Source: an uncultured Alistipes sp. (lineage in GTDB: Bacteria; Bacteroidota; Bacteroidia; Bacteroidales; Rikenellaceae). From it: a stretch of DNA of 18,581 nt. A program made the translations under genes and the position numbers. Below are positions 1-7,646 of the stretch, in pieces. Position 1 is the stretch's first letter, and each line of letters opens with the position of its first letter. Where the stretch lies: positions 1 through 18,581 of the forward strand of contig CAMWJM010000004.1 in NCBI GenBank assembly GCA_947174575.1. The letters run 5' to 3'. The notes below the pieces were generated by a model. That model was not told where the DNA came from, searched no databases, and saw nothing but the letters and a program-made list of their open reading frames with translations.

Positions 1-62
1 GCGGCATGGTAGTCCGACGCAGCGGGAATGTCGAATGCGAAACACTCAAATTCGTTGCAACA

Positions 63-440
63 ATGAACAAGGATGCAATCATCAAGCTCGTAAACGAGCA
101 GATGTGGCCCAAGACGGATGCCGACGTTCCGGCATTCAAGGCCGGCGACACGATCACCGTGACCTACAAGATCGTCGAGGGCAGCAAGGAGCGCCTGCAG
201 AGCTTCCGCGGCGTGGTGATCCAGATCAAGGGTCAGGGCAAGACCAAGATGTTCACGATCCGCAAGATTTCGAACGGCGTGGGCGTCGAGCGTATTTTCC
301 CGCTCTACTCGCCGCACATCGAGAAGATCGAGGTCAACAAGATCGGTGTGGTTCGCCGCGCCCGCATCTACTACCTGCGCGATCTGACCGGCAAGAAAGC
401 CCGCATCAAGGAGAAGCGCATGACCCGCACGGAGAAATAA
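63..440 (+). CDS. rplS: 50S ribosomal protein L19
   Basis: This encodes a 125-residue L19, the large-subunit protein that sits at the 30S-50S interface. The recognisable family features are the [19 protein letters not shown] segment, the [16 protein letters not shown] strand region, the [30 protein letters not shown] block and a basic tail ([21 protein letters not shown]). The length matches the bacterial family, usually about 115-125 residues. I chose the ATG at 63 because the protein aligns from [13 protein letters not shown]. The open frame runs back to position 6, but those extra 19 residues do not look like L19. No promoter is obvious in the 62 bases upstream, so the gene may be transcribed from outside the window. 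It ends 20 nt before a strong hairpin terminator and converges with the minus-strand transporter gene. Confidence 0.97.
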   Translation: MNKDAIIKLVNEQMWPKTDADVPAFKAGDTITVTYKIVEGSKERLQSFRGVVIQIKGQGKTKMFTIRKISNGVGVERIFPLYSPHIEKIEVNKIGVVRRARIYYLRDLTGKKARIKEKRMTRTEK

Positions 441-460
441 ACCGCGCAAGGTCGAAAAGA

Positions 461-491
461 AAAAGGATGTCTTTCGAAGGCATCCTTTTTT
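461..491. terminator. Bidirectional intrinsic terminator between rplS and the MFS gene
   Basis: AAAAGGATGTCTT (461-473) pairs with AAGGCATCCTTTT (477-489) around a TCG loop, with one T-G wobble. On the + strand the stem runs into a T tract. On the minus strand the outer A-rich arm also becomes a T-rich tail. It lies between two converging genes, 20 nt after the rplS stop and about 75 nt after the transporter stop, so it can serve both. Confidence 0.85.
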
Positions 492-566
492 ATTTATATG
501 TTTCCGCAAAAACGATTGCGCCTGACCGGGCGATAAATTTCGCCGCGATCTGAATATATTTACTTT

Positions 567-1823
567 TTATTCTTCGACCGGAATATCCTTGTTGACGTTC
601 TTGCAGCCCAGCGTCGCATAGTAGAGCAGGTAGGCCAGGCAGGCGAAGATCACCCAGTAGGAGGCGACATAGTCGGTCATGTCGGCCACCCAGCCCTGCA
701 GCGCGGGGATGATGCCGCCGCCGCAGACCATCACCATGAAGATGCCCGAAGCGGCTGCTGTATACTTGCCCAGCCCCTCGACCGCGAGGTTGAAGATGCC
801 GCCCCACATCACCGAGGTGCAAAGACCGCACAGCACGATGAGCACGATGCTCACCGGCACCTTCACGCCGCCCAACGAGGCAGGCAGCGTCACGGCGGTC
901 GATGCGGGCAGCAGGATCGCTGCGGCGAGCATCGCCAGACCGGCCGTCGACACGAAGATCATCATCGTGCGGCTCGATACCTTGGCACCGATCGAGCCGC
1001 CCACGAGACGTCCGCAAAGCATCAGCAGCCAATAGAGACCCACGATCGACCCGGCCACGGCGGCGTCGATGCCCAGCTGCTGGGTCATGTAGAGGTTGGC
1101 CGTGGAGGGCAGGCCGATTTCGACGCCTACATAAATGAATATGGCGATCGTGCCGAGGATGAAGTGGCGGAACGACATGGGGCCGTATTTATCGGGAGTC
1201 GCAGCCTTATCGACGCGTTTCTCCATATGCGGCTCGGGAATCTTGGAAAAAGCCAGCACCGCGAACGCTACGGCGAAGATCGCCATGGCGATGAAGAGCG
1301 CCGGATTGGCCTTTTCGATCGTACGCCCGGCCTCGGCACCCATCAGATAGCCCACCAGGAAAGGCACGATCGTCGCACCGATCGAATTGGAGGCGCCGCC
1401 GAACAGCAGCAGCTGGTTGCCCTTGTTGCCGCCGCCGCCCAAGGTGTTGAGCATGGGGTTGACCACCGTGTTGAGCATGCAGACCGAGAATCCGCAAATG
1501 AAAGCACCTGCCAGATAGACCGCGAAACTGCCCGCGACGCCCGACAGGAACTGCACGCCGACGCCCACGAATCCGACCGTGACGGCGGTCATCGCGGTCT
1601 TCTTGTATCCGATGCGCTTGAGCATCAGACCTGCCGGAATACCCATGAAAGCATAGGCGATGAAGTTGGCGAAAAAGCCCAACTGCGACTCGAACGCCGA
1701 AGCGCCGAATTGCTTGGCCACGATGACCCCCATGGGCGAGGGAAGCCCCGTCACGAACGCGATCATGAAGAAGAGCGCGAACATGATGGCGATGGGCAAC
1801 TTGTAACTGGTTTTCTGTTCCAT
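567..1823 (-). CDS. MFS sugar transporter, FucP/GluP-like (FHS family)
   Basis: This is a 418-residue polytopic inner-membrane protein with about 12 predicted hydrophobic helices and a central hydrophilic loop around residues 195-215 (PEPHMEKRVDKAATPDKYGP). That is the layout of a major facilitator secondary transporter. The NTVVNPMLNTLGG stretch near residue 120 resembles the conserved (Q/N)xxxNP motif of the fucose:H+ symporter FucP and the glucose/galactose permease GluP. GFFANFIAYAFMGIPAG and a second-half CGRLVGG also fit that family. By family analogy it imports a hexose or deoxyhexose with protons. The substrate cannot be told from sequence, and no sugar-catabolic gene lies beside it. 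The ATG at 1823 is preceded by an A/T-rich stretch without a clear ribosome-binding site. It lies 107 bp downstream of the prenyl synthase and may be co-transcribed with it. Confidence 0.85.
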   Translation of the reverse strand: MEQKTSYKLPIAIMFALFFMIAFVTGLPSPMGVIVAKQFGASAFESQLGFFANFIAYAFMGIPAGLMLKRIGYKKTAMTAVTVGFVGVGVQFLSGVAGSFAVYLAGAFICGFSVCMLNTVVNPMLNTLGGGGNKGNQLLLFGGASNSIGATIVPFLVGYLMGAEAGRTIEKANPALFIAMAIFAVAFAVLAFSKIPEPHMEKRVDKAATPDKYGPMSFRHFILGTIAIFIYVGVEIGLPSTANLYMTQQLGIDAAVAGSIVGLYWLLMLCGRLVGGSIGAKVSSRTMMIFVSTAGLAMLAAAILLPASTAVTLPASLGGVKVPVSIVLIVLCGLCTSVMWGGIFNLAVEGLGKYTAAASGIFMVMVCGGGIIPALQGWVADMTDYVASYWVIFACLAYLLYYATLGCKNVNKDIPVEE

Positions 1824-1930
1824 AATATTTAAAGGTTAGTATAACGATCGATTCATCGCGCATCGTCCCGCCTCGGCATAGCTCAAGCAGACTCGGCTCG
1901 GTTCCCGGCTTATCGAAAACCGTTCTCCGT

Positions 1931-2920
1931 TTATCTGTCTCTCTCGCCCACGTAGGCGCACAGGTCGATGAGCGCCGAACGATAGTCCGAAGGTTCGCAG
2001 TCGGTGAGCAACTCGATAGCCTGCGAAAGATAACTGCGCATGACGCTCGTGGCCAGCGAGATGCCGTCTTCGTTCCCGACGATGCGCTGCAGATATTCGA
2101 GCGAGGAGGCATCGTCGCGGCAGCGTTTCAGCCGCCCGACGACCTCGGCCTGGCGCGATTCGTCCATCCGCTCCATCACGCAGAGCAGCGGCAGCGTGAT
2201 CTTGCCCTCGCGCAAGTCGTTGTAGGCGGGTTTGCCCGTTTGGGCCGAGGGTTTGTAGTCGAGGATGTCGTCCTGCATCTGGAACGCCATGCCCAGCGCT
2301 TCGCCGAAACGCCCCATGAGCGCCACGCGCTCCGAGGGAGCGTTCACGGCCATGGCGCCCGCCGAGGCGCTCACCCCGATGAGGCTGGCCGTCTTCTTGA
2401 AGATGATGTCGAGATAGGTGCGGCGCGTCATGGCGTGGTGCTCGGCGCAGTCGCTCTGCAGCACCTCGCCCTCGCACAGAGCGGCCATCGAACCGCAGAC
2501 GTGGGCCACCAAATCGAACTGCCCGCTCCGCAAGCCGATCCCCATGTTGCGGGCCAGGATGTAGTCGCCCAGAATCACGGCCTTGTGCGACTGCCAGCGG
2601 GCATTGACCGACGGCTGCCCGCGCCGTGTGTCGGACTCGTCGATCACGTCGTCGTGGATCAGCGAGGCGATGTGGATCATTTCGACCAGCATGGCGGCCA
2701 GGCAGGCGCGACGACCCGCCGCGGCGCCCTTCGTCGGTGCGTTCATGGCGGCCGAAAGCATCACCAGCAACGGCCTGATGCCCTTGCCCCGTGCCGAAAG
2801 CGCATAGCGCAACATTTCGGAAAGCGACTCGCCCTCGGCGGTGAACTGACGCTCGACGAACTCGTCGAAAGCCGCCAACTCGGCGGCCACGGGTTTGCGG
2901 ATGGTATCGAGTGTAATCAT
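1931..2920 (-). CDS. Long-chain polyprenyl diphosphate synthase (IspB-like)
   Basis: This is a trans-isoprenyl diphosphate synthase of 329 residues that adds isopentenyl diphosphate units to an allylic primer, in Bacteroidota most likely for the menaquinone side chain. All hallmarks are present: GKGIRP near residues 45-50, the first aspartate-rich motif in LIHDDVIDESDTRRG (D90, D91, D94) and the second in FQMQDDILDYKP (D217, D218, D221). The start at 2920 gives the usual N-terminus (MITLDTIRKPVAAEL). The frame is open further upstream to 2959, but that extension is unlike the family. The metal- and diphosphate-binding motifs are intact, so it should be active. Chain length is not readable with confidence. 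A TATATTTG box upstream on the same strand suggests a leader of roughly 185 nt. Confidence 0.92.
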   Translation of the reverse strand: MITLDTIRKPVAAELAAFDEFVERQFTAEGESLSEMLRYALSARGKGIRPLLVMLSAAMNAPTKGAAAGRRACLAAMLVEMIHIASLIHDDVIDESDTRRGQPSVNARWQSHKAVILGDYILARNMGIGLRSGQFDLVAHVCGSMAALCEGEVLQSDCAEHHAMTRRTYLDIIFKKTASLIGVSASAGAMAVNAPSERVALMGRFGEALGMAFQMQDDILDYKPSAQTGKPAYNDLREGKITLPLLCVMERMDESRQAEVVGRLKRCRDDASSLEYLQRIVGNEDGISLATSVMRSYLSQAIELLTDCEPSDYRSALIDLCAYVGERDR

Positions 2921-3104
2921 AAAAAACGAAGTAACAGGCAGCCTTTCAGCCCGATCCATGCGGTTCGAACCGCTTGTCGGACGCCCGGGGCGATAGCCGC
3001 AAAAGGCACCGCCGTACGACCTGCGGGCACACTTGCAGCCTCCTTGCGCAACGAGGCCCCGTCGCCTTGCCGGAAAAATGTTTCGGTTTGTGTTTTACCC
3101 ACTG

Positions 3105-3112
3105 CAAATATA
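3105..3112 (-). promoter_or_regulatory. Predicted -7 box TATATTTG for the prenyl synthase
   Basis: On the minus strand these bases read TATATTTG, an exact match to the Bacteroidota sigma-ABfr -7 consensus TAnnTTTG. I see no good -33 TTTG at the expected distance. It points at the prenyl synthase, whose start is about 185 nt downstream. Confidence 0.45.
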
Positions 3113-3124
3113 GTGAAATTTCAC
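3113..3124. promoter_or_regulatory. Perfect palindrome GTGAAATTTCAC, possible operator
   Basis: The 12 bases GTGAAATTTCAC are a perfect inverted repeat. They abut the minus-strand -7 box and lie 32 bp upstream of the + strand -7 box. That position would let a dimeric regulator act on both divergent transcripts. No regulator gene is visible in the window, so the operator role is inference from symmetry and placement only. Confidence 0.35.
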
Positions 3125-3155
3125 GATCGCCACGCGGCAAGTGACTATTTTTTCG

Positions 3156-3163
3156 TACCTTTG
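3156..3163 (+). promoter_or_regulatory. Predicted -7 box TACCTTTG for the YfhO-ftsX-uppP-truB operon
   Basis: TACCTTTG matches the Bacteroidota -7 consensus TAnnTTTG and lies 21 bp before the ATG of the YfhO-like gene, giving a very short leader. A T-rich run sits just upstream (3147-3153), but no convincing -33 TTTG is seen. Confidence 0.5.
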
Positions 3164-3184
3164 GCTCCGTCAAAACATACGGAA

Positions 3185-5722
3185 ATGACTCTTTCGCAAG
3201 GTTTCGTTCGGCGCCTGCTCCCGGCAGCGGCCGTGCTGTCGCTCTTTTTCACGGTGAGCGCCGCCTACTTCGCTCCGCAGTTCCGCGGCGAAGCGCTGCC
3301 CCAGCACGACGTGGTGCAGTACGAGGGCATGGCCCGCGACATCACCCGGATGCGCCAGCAGCGCGGCGAAGACCCCCAATGGACGGGCGGCATGTTCGGC
3401 GGCATGCCGGCCTATCTGATCAACGTGGCCTACCCCGCCCAGCTGGTCAAACGCACGGCGGGACAAATCACCAAAATCCTCGACACGCCGGCCGCGTTCC
3501 TCTTTTTCGCCATGACGGCCATGTGGCTCATGCTCCTGATGACGGGCGTCGATCCCTGGACGGGCATCGTGCCGGCGCTGGCCTATGGACTTTCGACCTA
3601 TCTGCTGCTCATCATCGGCGCGGGACACCTCACCAAGATGTGGGCGCTGGTCTATGCGCCGCTCATGCTGGGCGGAGCGTGGATGACCCTGCGCGGCGAC
3701 CTGTGGTACGGCGCTGCGCTCACGGCGCTGACCGCGTCGCTCGAAATCGGAGCCAACCACCCGCAAATCGCCTACTACTTCGTGTTGGCCATGGCGGCGC
3801 TGTGGGTCAACGAGGCGATCGCGGCGCTGCGCGAAAAACGGCTGCGCGACTTCGGGCTGCGCACCGCGGCACTCGCGGCCGCGGGGTTTCTGGCCGTGGC
3901 CTCCAACTTCGCGCCGCTCTGGTATACGGCCCGACACTCCCGCGAAACCATACGCGGCGGCTCGGAACTCGCCGAGACGACGAACGAAGTGATCGAGAAA
4001 CGTTCCGGCGGCCTCGACCTCGACTATGCCACGGCCTGGAGCTACGGCCGTGCTGAGACGCTGAACCTGCTCGTGCCCGATTTCATGGGGCGCGACTCCG
4101 GCACGACCTTCTCGCCCACGGGCGAAGTGGCCGCCGTGACCGCCGAACTGGGGTTGCGGGGCGCGGCCCGGCAGCTGCCGACCTACTGGGGGACGCAGCC
4201 CTACACGGGCGGGCCGACCTACCTGGGCGCTGCGGCGATCTTCCTGGCGGCTTTGGGCATCGCCCTGGCCCGCGGACGCGACAAGTGGTGGATCGTCGGC
4301 ATCGCGGCGGTGGCGATTCTGCTGGCCTGGGGTCGCAACCTGATGGGATTCACCCAGCTGGCTTTCCGCGTCCTGCCTGGCTACGACAAGTTCCGCACCG
4401 TGTCGATGACGCTCGTGGTGGTGCAGTGGGCCGTGCCGATGCTCGGTGCGCTGGCGCTGGTGCGTCTGTGGCGCGACGACATGCCGCGCGAACGGCTGCT
4501 CAAGGGACTTGCCTGGGCCGCCGGCGTCACGGGCGGACTCTGCCTGCTGCTCATCGCGGCGGGCGGGACACTGTTCGACTTCGGACGCGACGAAAGCGCC
4601 GCGATGATGATCGACCAGTATCACCGGATTTTCGAGGCCAACGACATGCAGGCCTACATCGACCGCGGCATGGACATCGAATGGGGCGAACGGACGGCAG
4701 CGGCCATGGCCTCCGAGCGGGCCGCGATGATGCGCTCCGACGCGTGGCGGTCGCTGGCGATGATTCTGCTGGCCGCAGCCGGCGTGGCGCTTTTCATTCG
4801 GCGCAAGATCAACAAACCCGTGCTTCTCGCGCTGCTCGCGGCGGTGATGCTGCTCGATCTGGTGCCCGTCGACCTGCGGTTCCTCTCGGCCGACGACTTC
4901 GTGCCGGCCCGTCGCCGGCAGGTCGTGCCCACAGCGGCCGACCGGGCCATTCTGGCCGACACGACTCCGGGCTATCGCGTCATCAACCTCACGATCAGCC
5001 CGTTCAACGACGCCACGACCTCCTATTTCCACCGCTCGGTGGGCGGTTATCACGGCGCCAAGCTGGCCCGCTACCAGGATTTGATCGACCGCTATCTCTC
5101 GTCGCTCGACGAGAACGTGCTCGACATGCTCGATACGCGCTATGCGATCGTTCCGGGCAACGACGGGCAACCCGAAGCCCGCTACCGCGACTCGGCGTTC
5201 GGCGCCGCCTGGTTCGTCGATTCGGTAGTGGGAACGCCCGACGCCCGGGCCGAGATCGAAGCGCTGAAACAAGTCGACCTGCGCACGACGGCAGTGGTCG
5301 CGGAGCGCGACGCAGCACGACTCGACGCAGTGCTCGCCACCTCGGCGGAGCGCGACGCAGCACAGTCCGATACTTCCGCACTTTCCGCCCGCGGCACGAT
5401 CGAGCTGGTCGAATACCGGTCCAACTACCTGAAATACGCATACTCGACACCCGCCGACGCCGTGGCCGTATTCTCCGAAATCTACTATGCCGACGGCTGG
5501 AAAGCCTACATCGACGGTGCGGAGGCCCCCTATTTCCAGGCCGACTACGTGCTGCGCGCCATGCAGCTGCCGGCGGGCACGCATACGGTCGAATGGCGTT
5601 TCCGCGCACCCCGTTGGAGGGCGGTCGAGGGGGTGACGCTCGCGGCATCGCTGGCCGTTCTGGCGGCCGTGGCGGCGGCGATCGCCCGATGGTCGAAACA
5701 CAAACTTCGGAATAAGGCATGA
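3185..5722 (+). CDS. YfhO-family large membrane protein
   Basis: This is an 845-residue integral membrane protein. It has an N-terminal hydrophobic segment (about 10-30), many helices between about 100 and 550, and a largely hydrophilic final third. The WTGGMFGGMPAYLI region (about 66-79) and the ending with DGWKAYIDG and LPAGTHTVEWRFRAP are characteristic of the YfhO family, whose members resemble GT-C lipid-linked glycosyltransferases. In Firmicutes YfhO is linked to sugar decoration of lipoteichoic acid. Bacteroidota lack that polymer, so the substrate here is unknown, probably a cell-envelope glycan or lipid-linked sugar. I took the ATG at 3185 because it follows a -7 box and starts a signal-anchor-like segment. 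The longer open frame back to 2240 runs antisense through the prenyl synthase. Its stop overlaps the ftsX start (ATGA). It has a short internal duplication near residues 706-727. Confidence 0.85.
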   Translation: MTLSQGFVRRLLPAAAVLSLFFTVSAAYFAPQFRGEALPQHDVVQYEGMARDITRMRQQRGEDPQWTGGMFGGMPAYLINVAYPAQLVKRTAGQITKILDTPAAFLFFAMTAMWLMLLMTGVDPWTGIVPALAYGLSTYLLLIIGAGHLTKMWALVYAPLMLGGAWMTLRGDLWYGAALTALTASLEIGANHPQIAYYFVLAMAALWVNEAIAALREKRLRDFGLRTAALAAAGFLAVASNFAPLWYTARHSRETIRGGSELAETTNEVIEKRSGGLDLDYATAWSYGRAETLNLLVPDFMGRDSGTTFSPTGEVAAVTAELGLRGAARQLPTYWGTQPYTGGPTYLGAAAIFLAALGIALARGRDKWWIVGIAAVAILLAWGRNLMGFTQLAFRVLPGYDKFRTVSMTLVVVQWAVPMLGALALVRLWRDDMPRERLLKGLAWAAGVTGGLCLLLIAAGGTLFDFGRDESAAMMIDQYHRIFEANDMQAYIDRGMDIEWGERTAAAMASERAAMMRSDAWRSLAMILLAAAGVALFIRRKINKPVLLALLAAVMLLDLVPVDLRFLSADDFVPARRRQVVPTAADRAILADTTPGYRVINLTISPFNDATTSYFHRSVGGYHGAKLARYQDLIDRYLSSLDENVLDMLDTRYAIVPGNDGQPEARYRDSAFGAAWFVDSVVGTPDARAEIEALKQVDLRTTAVVAERDAARLDAVLATSAERDAAQSDTSALSARGTIELVEYRSNYLKYAYSTPADAVAVFSEIYYADGWKAYIDGAEAPYFQADYVLRAMQLPAGTHTVEWRFRAPRWRAVEGVTLAASLAVLAAVAAAIARWSKHKLRNKA
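5300..5363 (+). repeat. Tandem 19-bp direct repeat within the YfhO-like gene
   Basis: The 19 bases GCGGAGCGCGACGCAGCAC occur at 5300-5318 and again at 5345-5363, exactly 45 bp apart and in frame. They encode AERDAA twice (residues 706-711 and 721-726). The intervening codons have diverged, so this looks like an old 15-codon duplication in a tolerant, Ala/Asp/Arg-rich loop of the extracytoplasmic part. Confidence 0.8.
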
Positions 5723-6603
5723 AAGACGATAAACGACTCAAACGCAAAGTCCGCAACTCCTACATCGTCTCCACGGTCAGCATCACGCTGGTGCTCTTTC
5801 TGCTGGGGTCGGTGGGCTATCTGATGCTGGCGGCCATGGAGGTGGCCCATACGCTGCAATCGAGCGTGCAGGTGTCGGTGGAGCTGAAAAACGGGATCTC
5901 CGACAAACAGCGCGAAAAGATCGCCGAGCGAATCGCCGACCAGGAGTTGGTGGGCGACATCGTATTCGTTTCCAAGGAGGAGAAGCTCGAAGACGCCGAG
6001 TTCCGCAAGATGTTCGGCAGCCAGTTCGACGAAGTGCTGGGCGAAAACCCGCTACTGGACTCCTACGAACTGACGCTCACGGCCCAGTCGTCCGACCGGG
6101 AGGCGATCGAGGCTTTCATCGCGGGCATCTCGCATCTGAAAGGCGTCGAGCAGGTGAGCTACCCGGCGCTCATGGCGGCACGGCTCCACGCCACGGTGGG
6201 CAAAATACGCTTCATCCTGCTGCTTTTCGGCGGAGCGCTGCTCGTCATCTCGATGATTCTGGTGAACAACACCATACGGCTGGCGATCTTTTCGAAGCGC
6301 TACCAGATCAACACCATGAAGCTGGTCGGCGCCACCAAGGGATTCATCATGCGGCCGTTCCTGGCCAGCAGCATCACCCAGGGCATCCTGGCCGGTGCGG
6401 CGGCTTCGCTGCTGCTGGCCCTCTCGGCCTACGGGCTGAACGAAGCCGTACCCGAAGTGCAGGCCCTGGCCCGGGTCGACCGCACGGGCGTCGTGATCTT
6501 CGGCACGATGATCGGATGCGGCGTGGTGATCTCGGGGCTGTTCACCTGGGCGGCCCTCAACAAATTCGTCAACATGAAGTCGAACAAAATCTATCTCTAC
6601 TGA
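5719..6603 (+). CDS. ftsX: Cell division ABC-type permease FtsX
   Basis: FtsX (294 residues) is the membrane partner of the FtsE ATPase. The pair couples septal ring constriction to activation of peptidoglycan hydrolases. The sequence shows the family layout: a cytoplasmic N-terminus, one membrane span (about 16-38), an extracytoplasmic domain (about 40-165) with the VSVELKNGISDKQREKIAERI segment, then three more spans (about 165-190, 215-240, 260-285). The cytoplasmic turn SKRYQINTMKLVGATKGFIMRPF is the typical FtsX signature. The start overlaps the upstream stop by 4 nt, so translation is probably coupled. No ftsE is in the window; in Bacteroidota it is often elsewhere. The frame is intact and the downstream neighbours are those usual for the phylum. 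Confidence 0.93.
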   Translation: MKDDKRLKRKVRNSYIVSTVSITLVLFLLGSVGYLMLAAMEVAHTLQSSVQVSVELKNGISDKQREKIAERIADQELVGDIVFVSKEEKLEDAEFRKMFGSQFDEVLGENPLLDSYELTLTAQSSDREAIEAFIAGISHLKGVEQVSYPALMAARLHATVGKIRFILLLFGGALLVISMILVNNTIRLAIFSKRYQINTMKLVGATKGFIMRPFLASSITQGILAGAAASLLLALSAYGLNEAVPEVQALARVDRTGVVIFGTMIGCGVVISGLFTWAALNKFVNMKSNKIYLY

Positions 6604-6604
6604 C

Positions 6605-6850
6605 ATGAAGCAGTCGAACGACACTCCCGAAAATCCGCGCATGCCCCTCACGCGCCGCAACTACATCCTGCTGGCCGCAGGGTTCGCCGTCATCGTCGCG
6701 GGCTTCGTCCTGATGGCCGGCGGCGGCAGCGACTCGCCCGACGAGTTCGATTACGCCATGTTCTCGTGGCGCCGCATCACGCTGGCCCCGATCCTCGCGG
6801 TCGGCGGCTTCGCAATGGAAATCTACGCCATCATGAAACGCTACCGTTGA
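6605..6850 (+). CDS. Small two-span membrane protein, DUF3098 family
   Basis: This 81-residue protein has a polar N-terminus (about 1-19), a hydrophobic span (about 20-38), a short acidic loop containing DSPDEFDYAMFSWRR, and a second span (about 57-75) before a basic end. The FxxxxFSWRRITLAPI block and the position between ftsX and uppP identify it as DUF3098, a family largely confined to Bacteroidota and without known function. It starts 1 nt after the ftsX stop and ends 4 nt before the uppP start, so it is firmly part of the operon. Its placement suggests an accessory role in division or lipid-carrier recycling, which is inference. Confidence 0.82.
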   Translation: MKQSNDTPENPRMPLTRRNYILLAAGFAVIVAGFVLMAGGGSDSPDEFDYAMFSWRRITLAPILAVGGFAMEIYAIMKRYR

Positions 6851-6854
6851 GCCT

Positions 6855-7646
6855 ATGGATACGCTGCAAGCCATTTTGCTCGGCATCGTGCAGGGCATCA
6901 CCGAGTTCCTGCCCGTTTCGAGCAGCGGACACCTCCAGATCGCCAAGGAACTGCTGGGCGTGGAGCTGGAGGAGAACCTGACGTTCGACGTCACGCTGCA
7001 CGCCGCCACGGTGTTGAGCACCCTCGTAGTGCTGCGCCGCGAAGTGCTGCACCTGCTGCGCGGGGTTTTCTCGCGCCGCTTCACGTCCGAACAGGCCTAT
7101 GTGCTGAAAATCGCGGTTTCGATGATCCCCATAGCGATCGTGGGCTTCGCGTTCAAAGAGCAGCTCGACGCGCTGCTGCGGGCACCGTGGATTCTGGCGT
7201 TCGTGGGAGCCATGCTGCTGCTCACGGCTGCGCTTCTGGCGTTCGCCTATTACGCTAAACCGCGCCAGAAAGAGACCATTTCCTACCGCGATGCGCTGCT
7301 CATCGGCACGGCGCAGGCCTGCGCCGCCCTGCCGGGCCTTTCGCGCTCGGGGGCGACCATCGCCACGGGCCTGCTGCTGGGCAACAGGAAAACGGCCGTG
7401 GCGCAATTCTCGTTCCTCATGGTGCTGGCGCCCATTCTGGGCGAAATGCTGCTCGAAGTCTGTTCGGGAGAGCTGACGTCGGGCGTCGCCGCCGGGCCGC
7501 TGCTGGCCGGATTCGTCGCAGCGTTCGCCACGGGCTGCGCCGCCTGCCGCACGATGATCGAGATCGTCAAACGGGGTCGTCTGATCGGGTTCGCCATCTA
7601 TTGCGCGGCGGCGGGCGTCCTCTCTATCGTCAGCTACTTCCTATGA
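6855..7646 (+). CDS. uppP: Undecaprenyl-diphosphatase (BacA/UppP)
   Basis: UppP (263 residues) dephosphorylates undecaprenyl diphosphate at the membrane, recycling the lipid carrier of peptidoglycan and surface polysaccharide and giving low-level bacitracin resistance. Motif one is QGITEFLPVSSSGHL (Q13 to L27), with the catalytic Glu17 and His26; the first acidic position is Gln, a variation common in the family. Motif two is ALPGLSRSGATI with Arg164. The remaining sequence is hydrophobic, forming about eight helices, and the length is normal. It starts 4 nt after the DUF3098 gene and its stop overlaps the truB start by 4 nt (ATGA). That argues for coupled translation of a lipid-carrier enzyme and a tRNA enzyme, as is usual in this phylum. 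Confidence 0.96.
   Translation: MDTLQAILLGIVQGITEFLPVSSSGHLQIAKELLGVELEENLTFDVTLHAATVLSTLVVLRREVLHLLRGVFSRRFTSEQAYVLKIAVSMIPIAIVGFAFKEQLDALLRAPWILAFVGAMLLLTAALLAFAYYAKPRQKETISYRDALLIGTAQACAALPGLSRSGATIATGLLLGNRKTAVAQFSFLMVLAPILGEMLLEVCSGELTSGVAAGPLLAGFVAAFATGCAACRTMIEIVKRGRLIGFAIYCAAAGVLSIVSYFL

Larger units (their letters stand above)
2921..3184. promoter_or_regulatory. Divergent intergenic regulatory region
   Basis: This 264-bp stretch separates the minus-strand prenyl synthase from the + strand YfhO/ftsX operon. I found no convincing gene in it; the short open frames have no coding character. It holds two opposed Bacteroidota-type -7 boxes and a perfect 12-bp palindrome, described separately. 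The part from about 2921 to 3104 would be a long 5' leader of the prenyl synthase if the minus-strand promoter is real. Confidence 0.6.

Noticed and set aside
529..544. Short hairpin GGCGA/TCGCC between rplS and the transporter
   Set aside because: Five base pairs with no T tract. The adjacent strong terminator explains the site better.
1824..1930. Search for a promoter or terminator between the prenyl synthase and the MFS gene
   Set aside because: No clear -7 box or T-tailed hairpin was seen in the 107 bp; the genes may simply be co-transcribed.
2946..3173. Small minus-strand open frames in the divergent region
   Set aside because: No coding signature, and they would lie across the -7 boxes and the palindrome.
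2240..3184. N-terminal extension of the YfhO-like frame
   Set aside because: The stretch runs antisense through the well-conserved prenyl synthase and has low-complexity His/Arg/Gly composition. The start at 3185 follows a promoter box.
3170..5701. 843-codon open frame antisense to the YfhO-like gene
   Set aside because: It is rich in Arg, Gly, His and Gln, has no recognisable domain, and mirrors a well-supported membrane protein gene. Long antisense frames are common in G/C-rich genomes.
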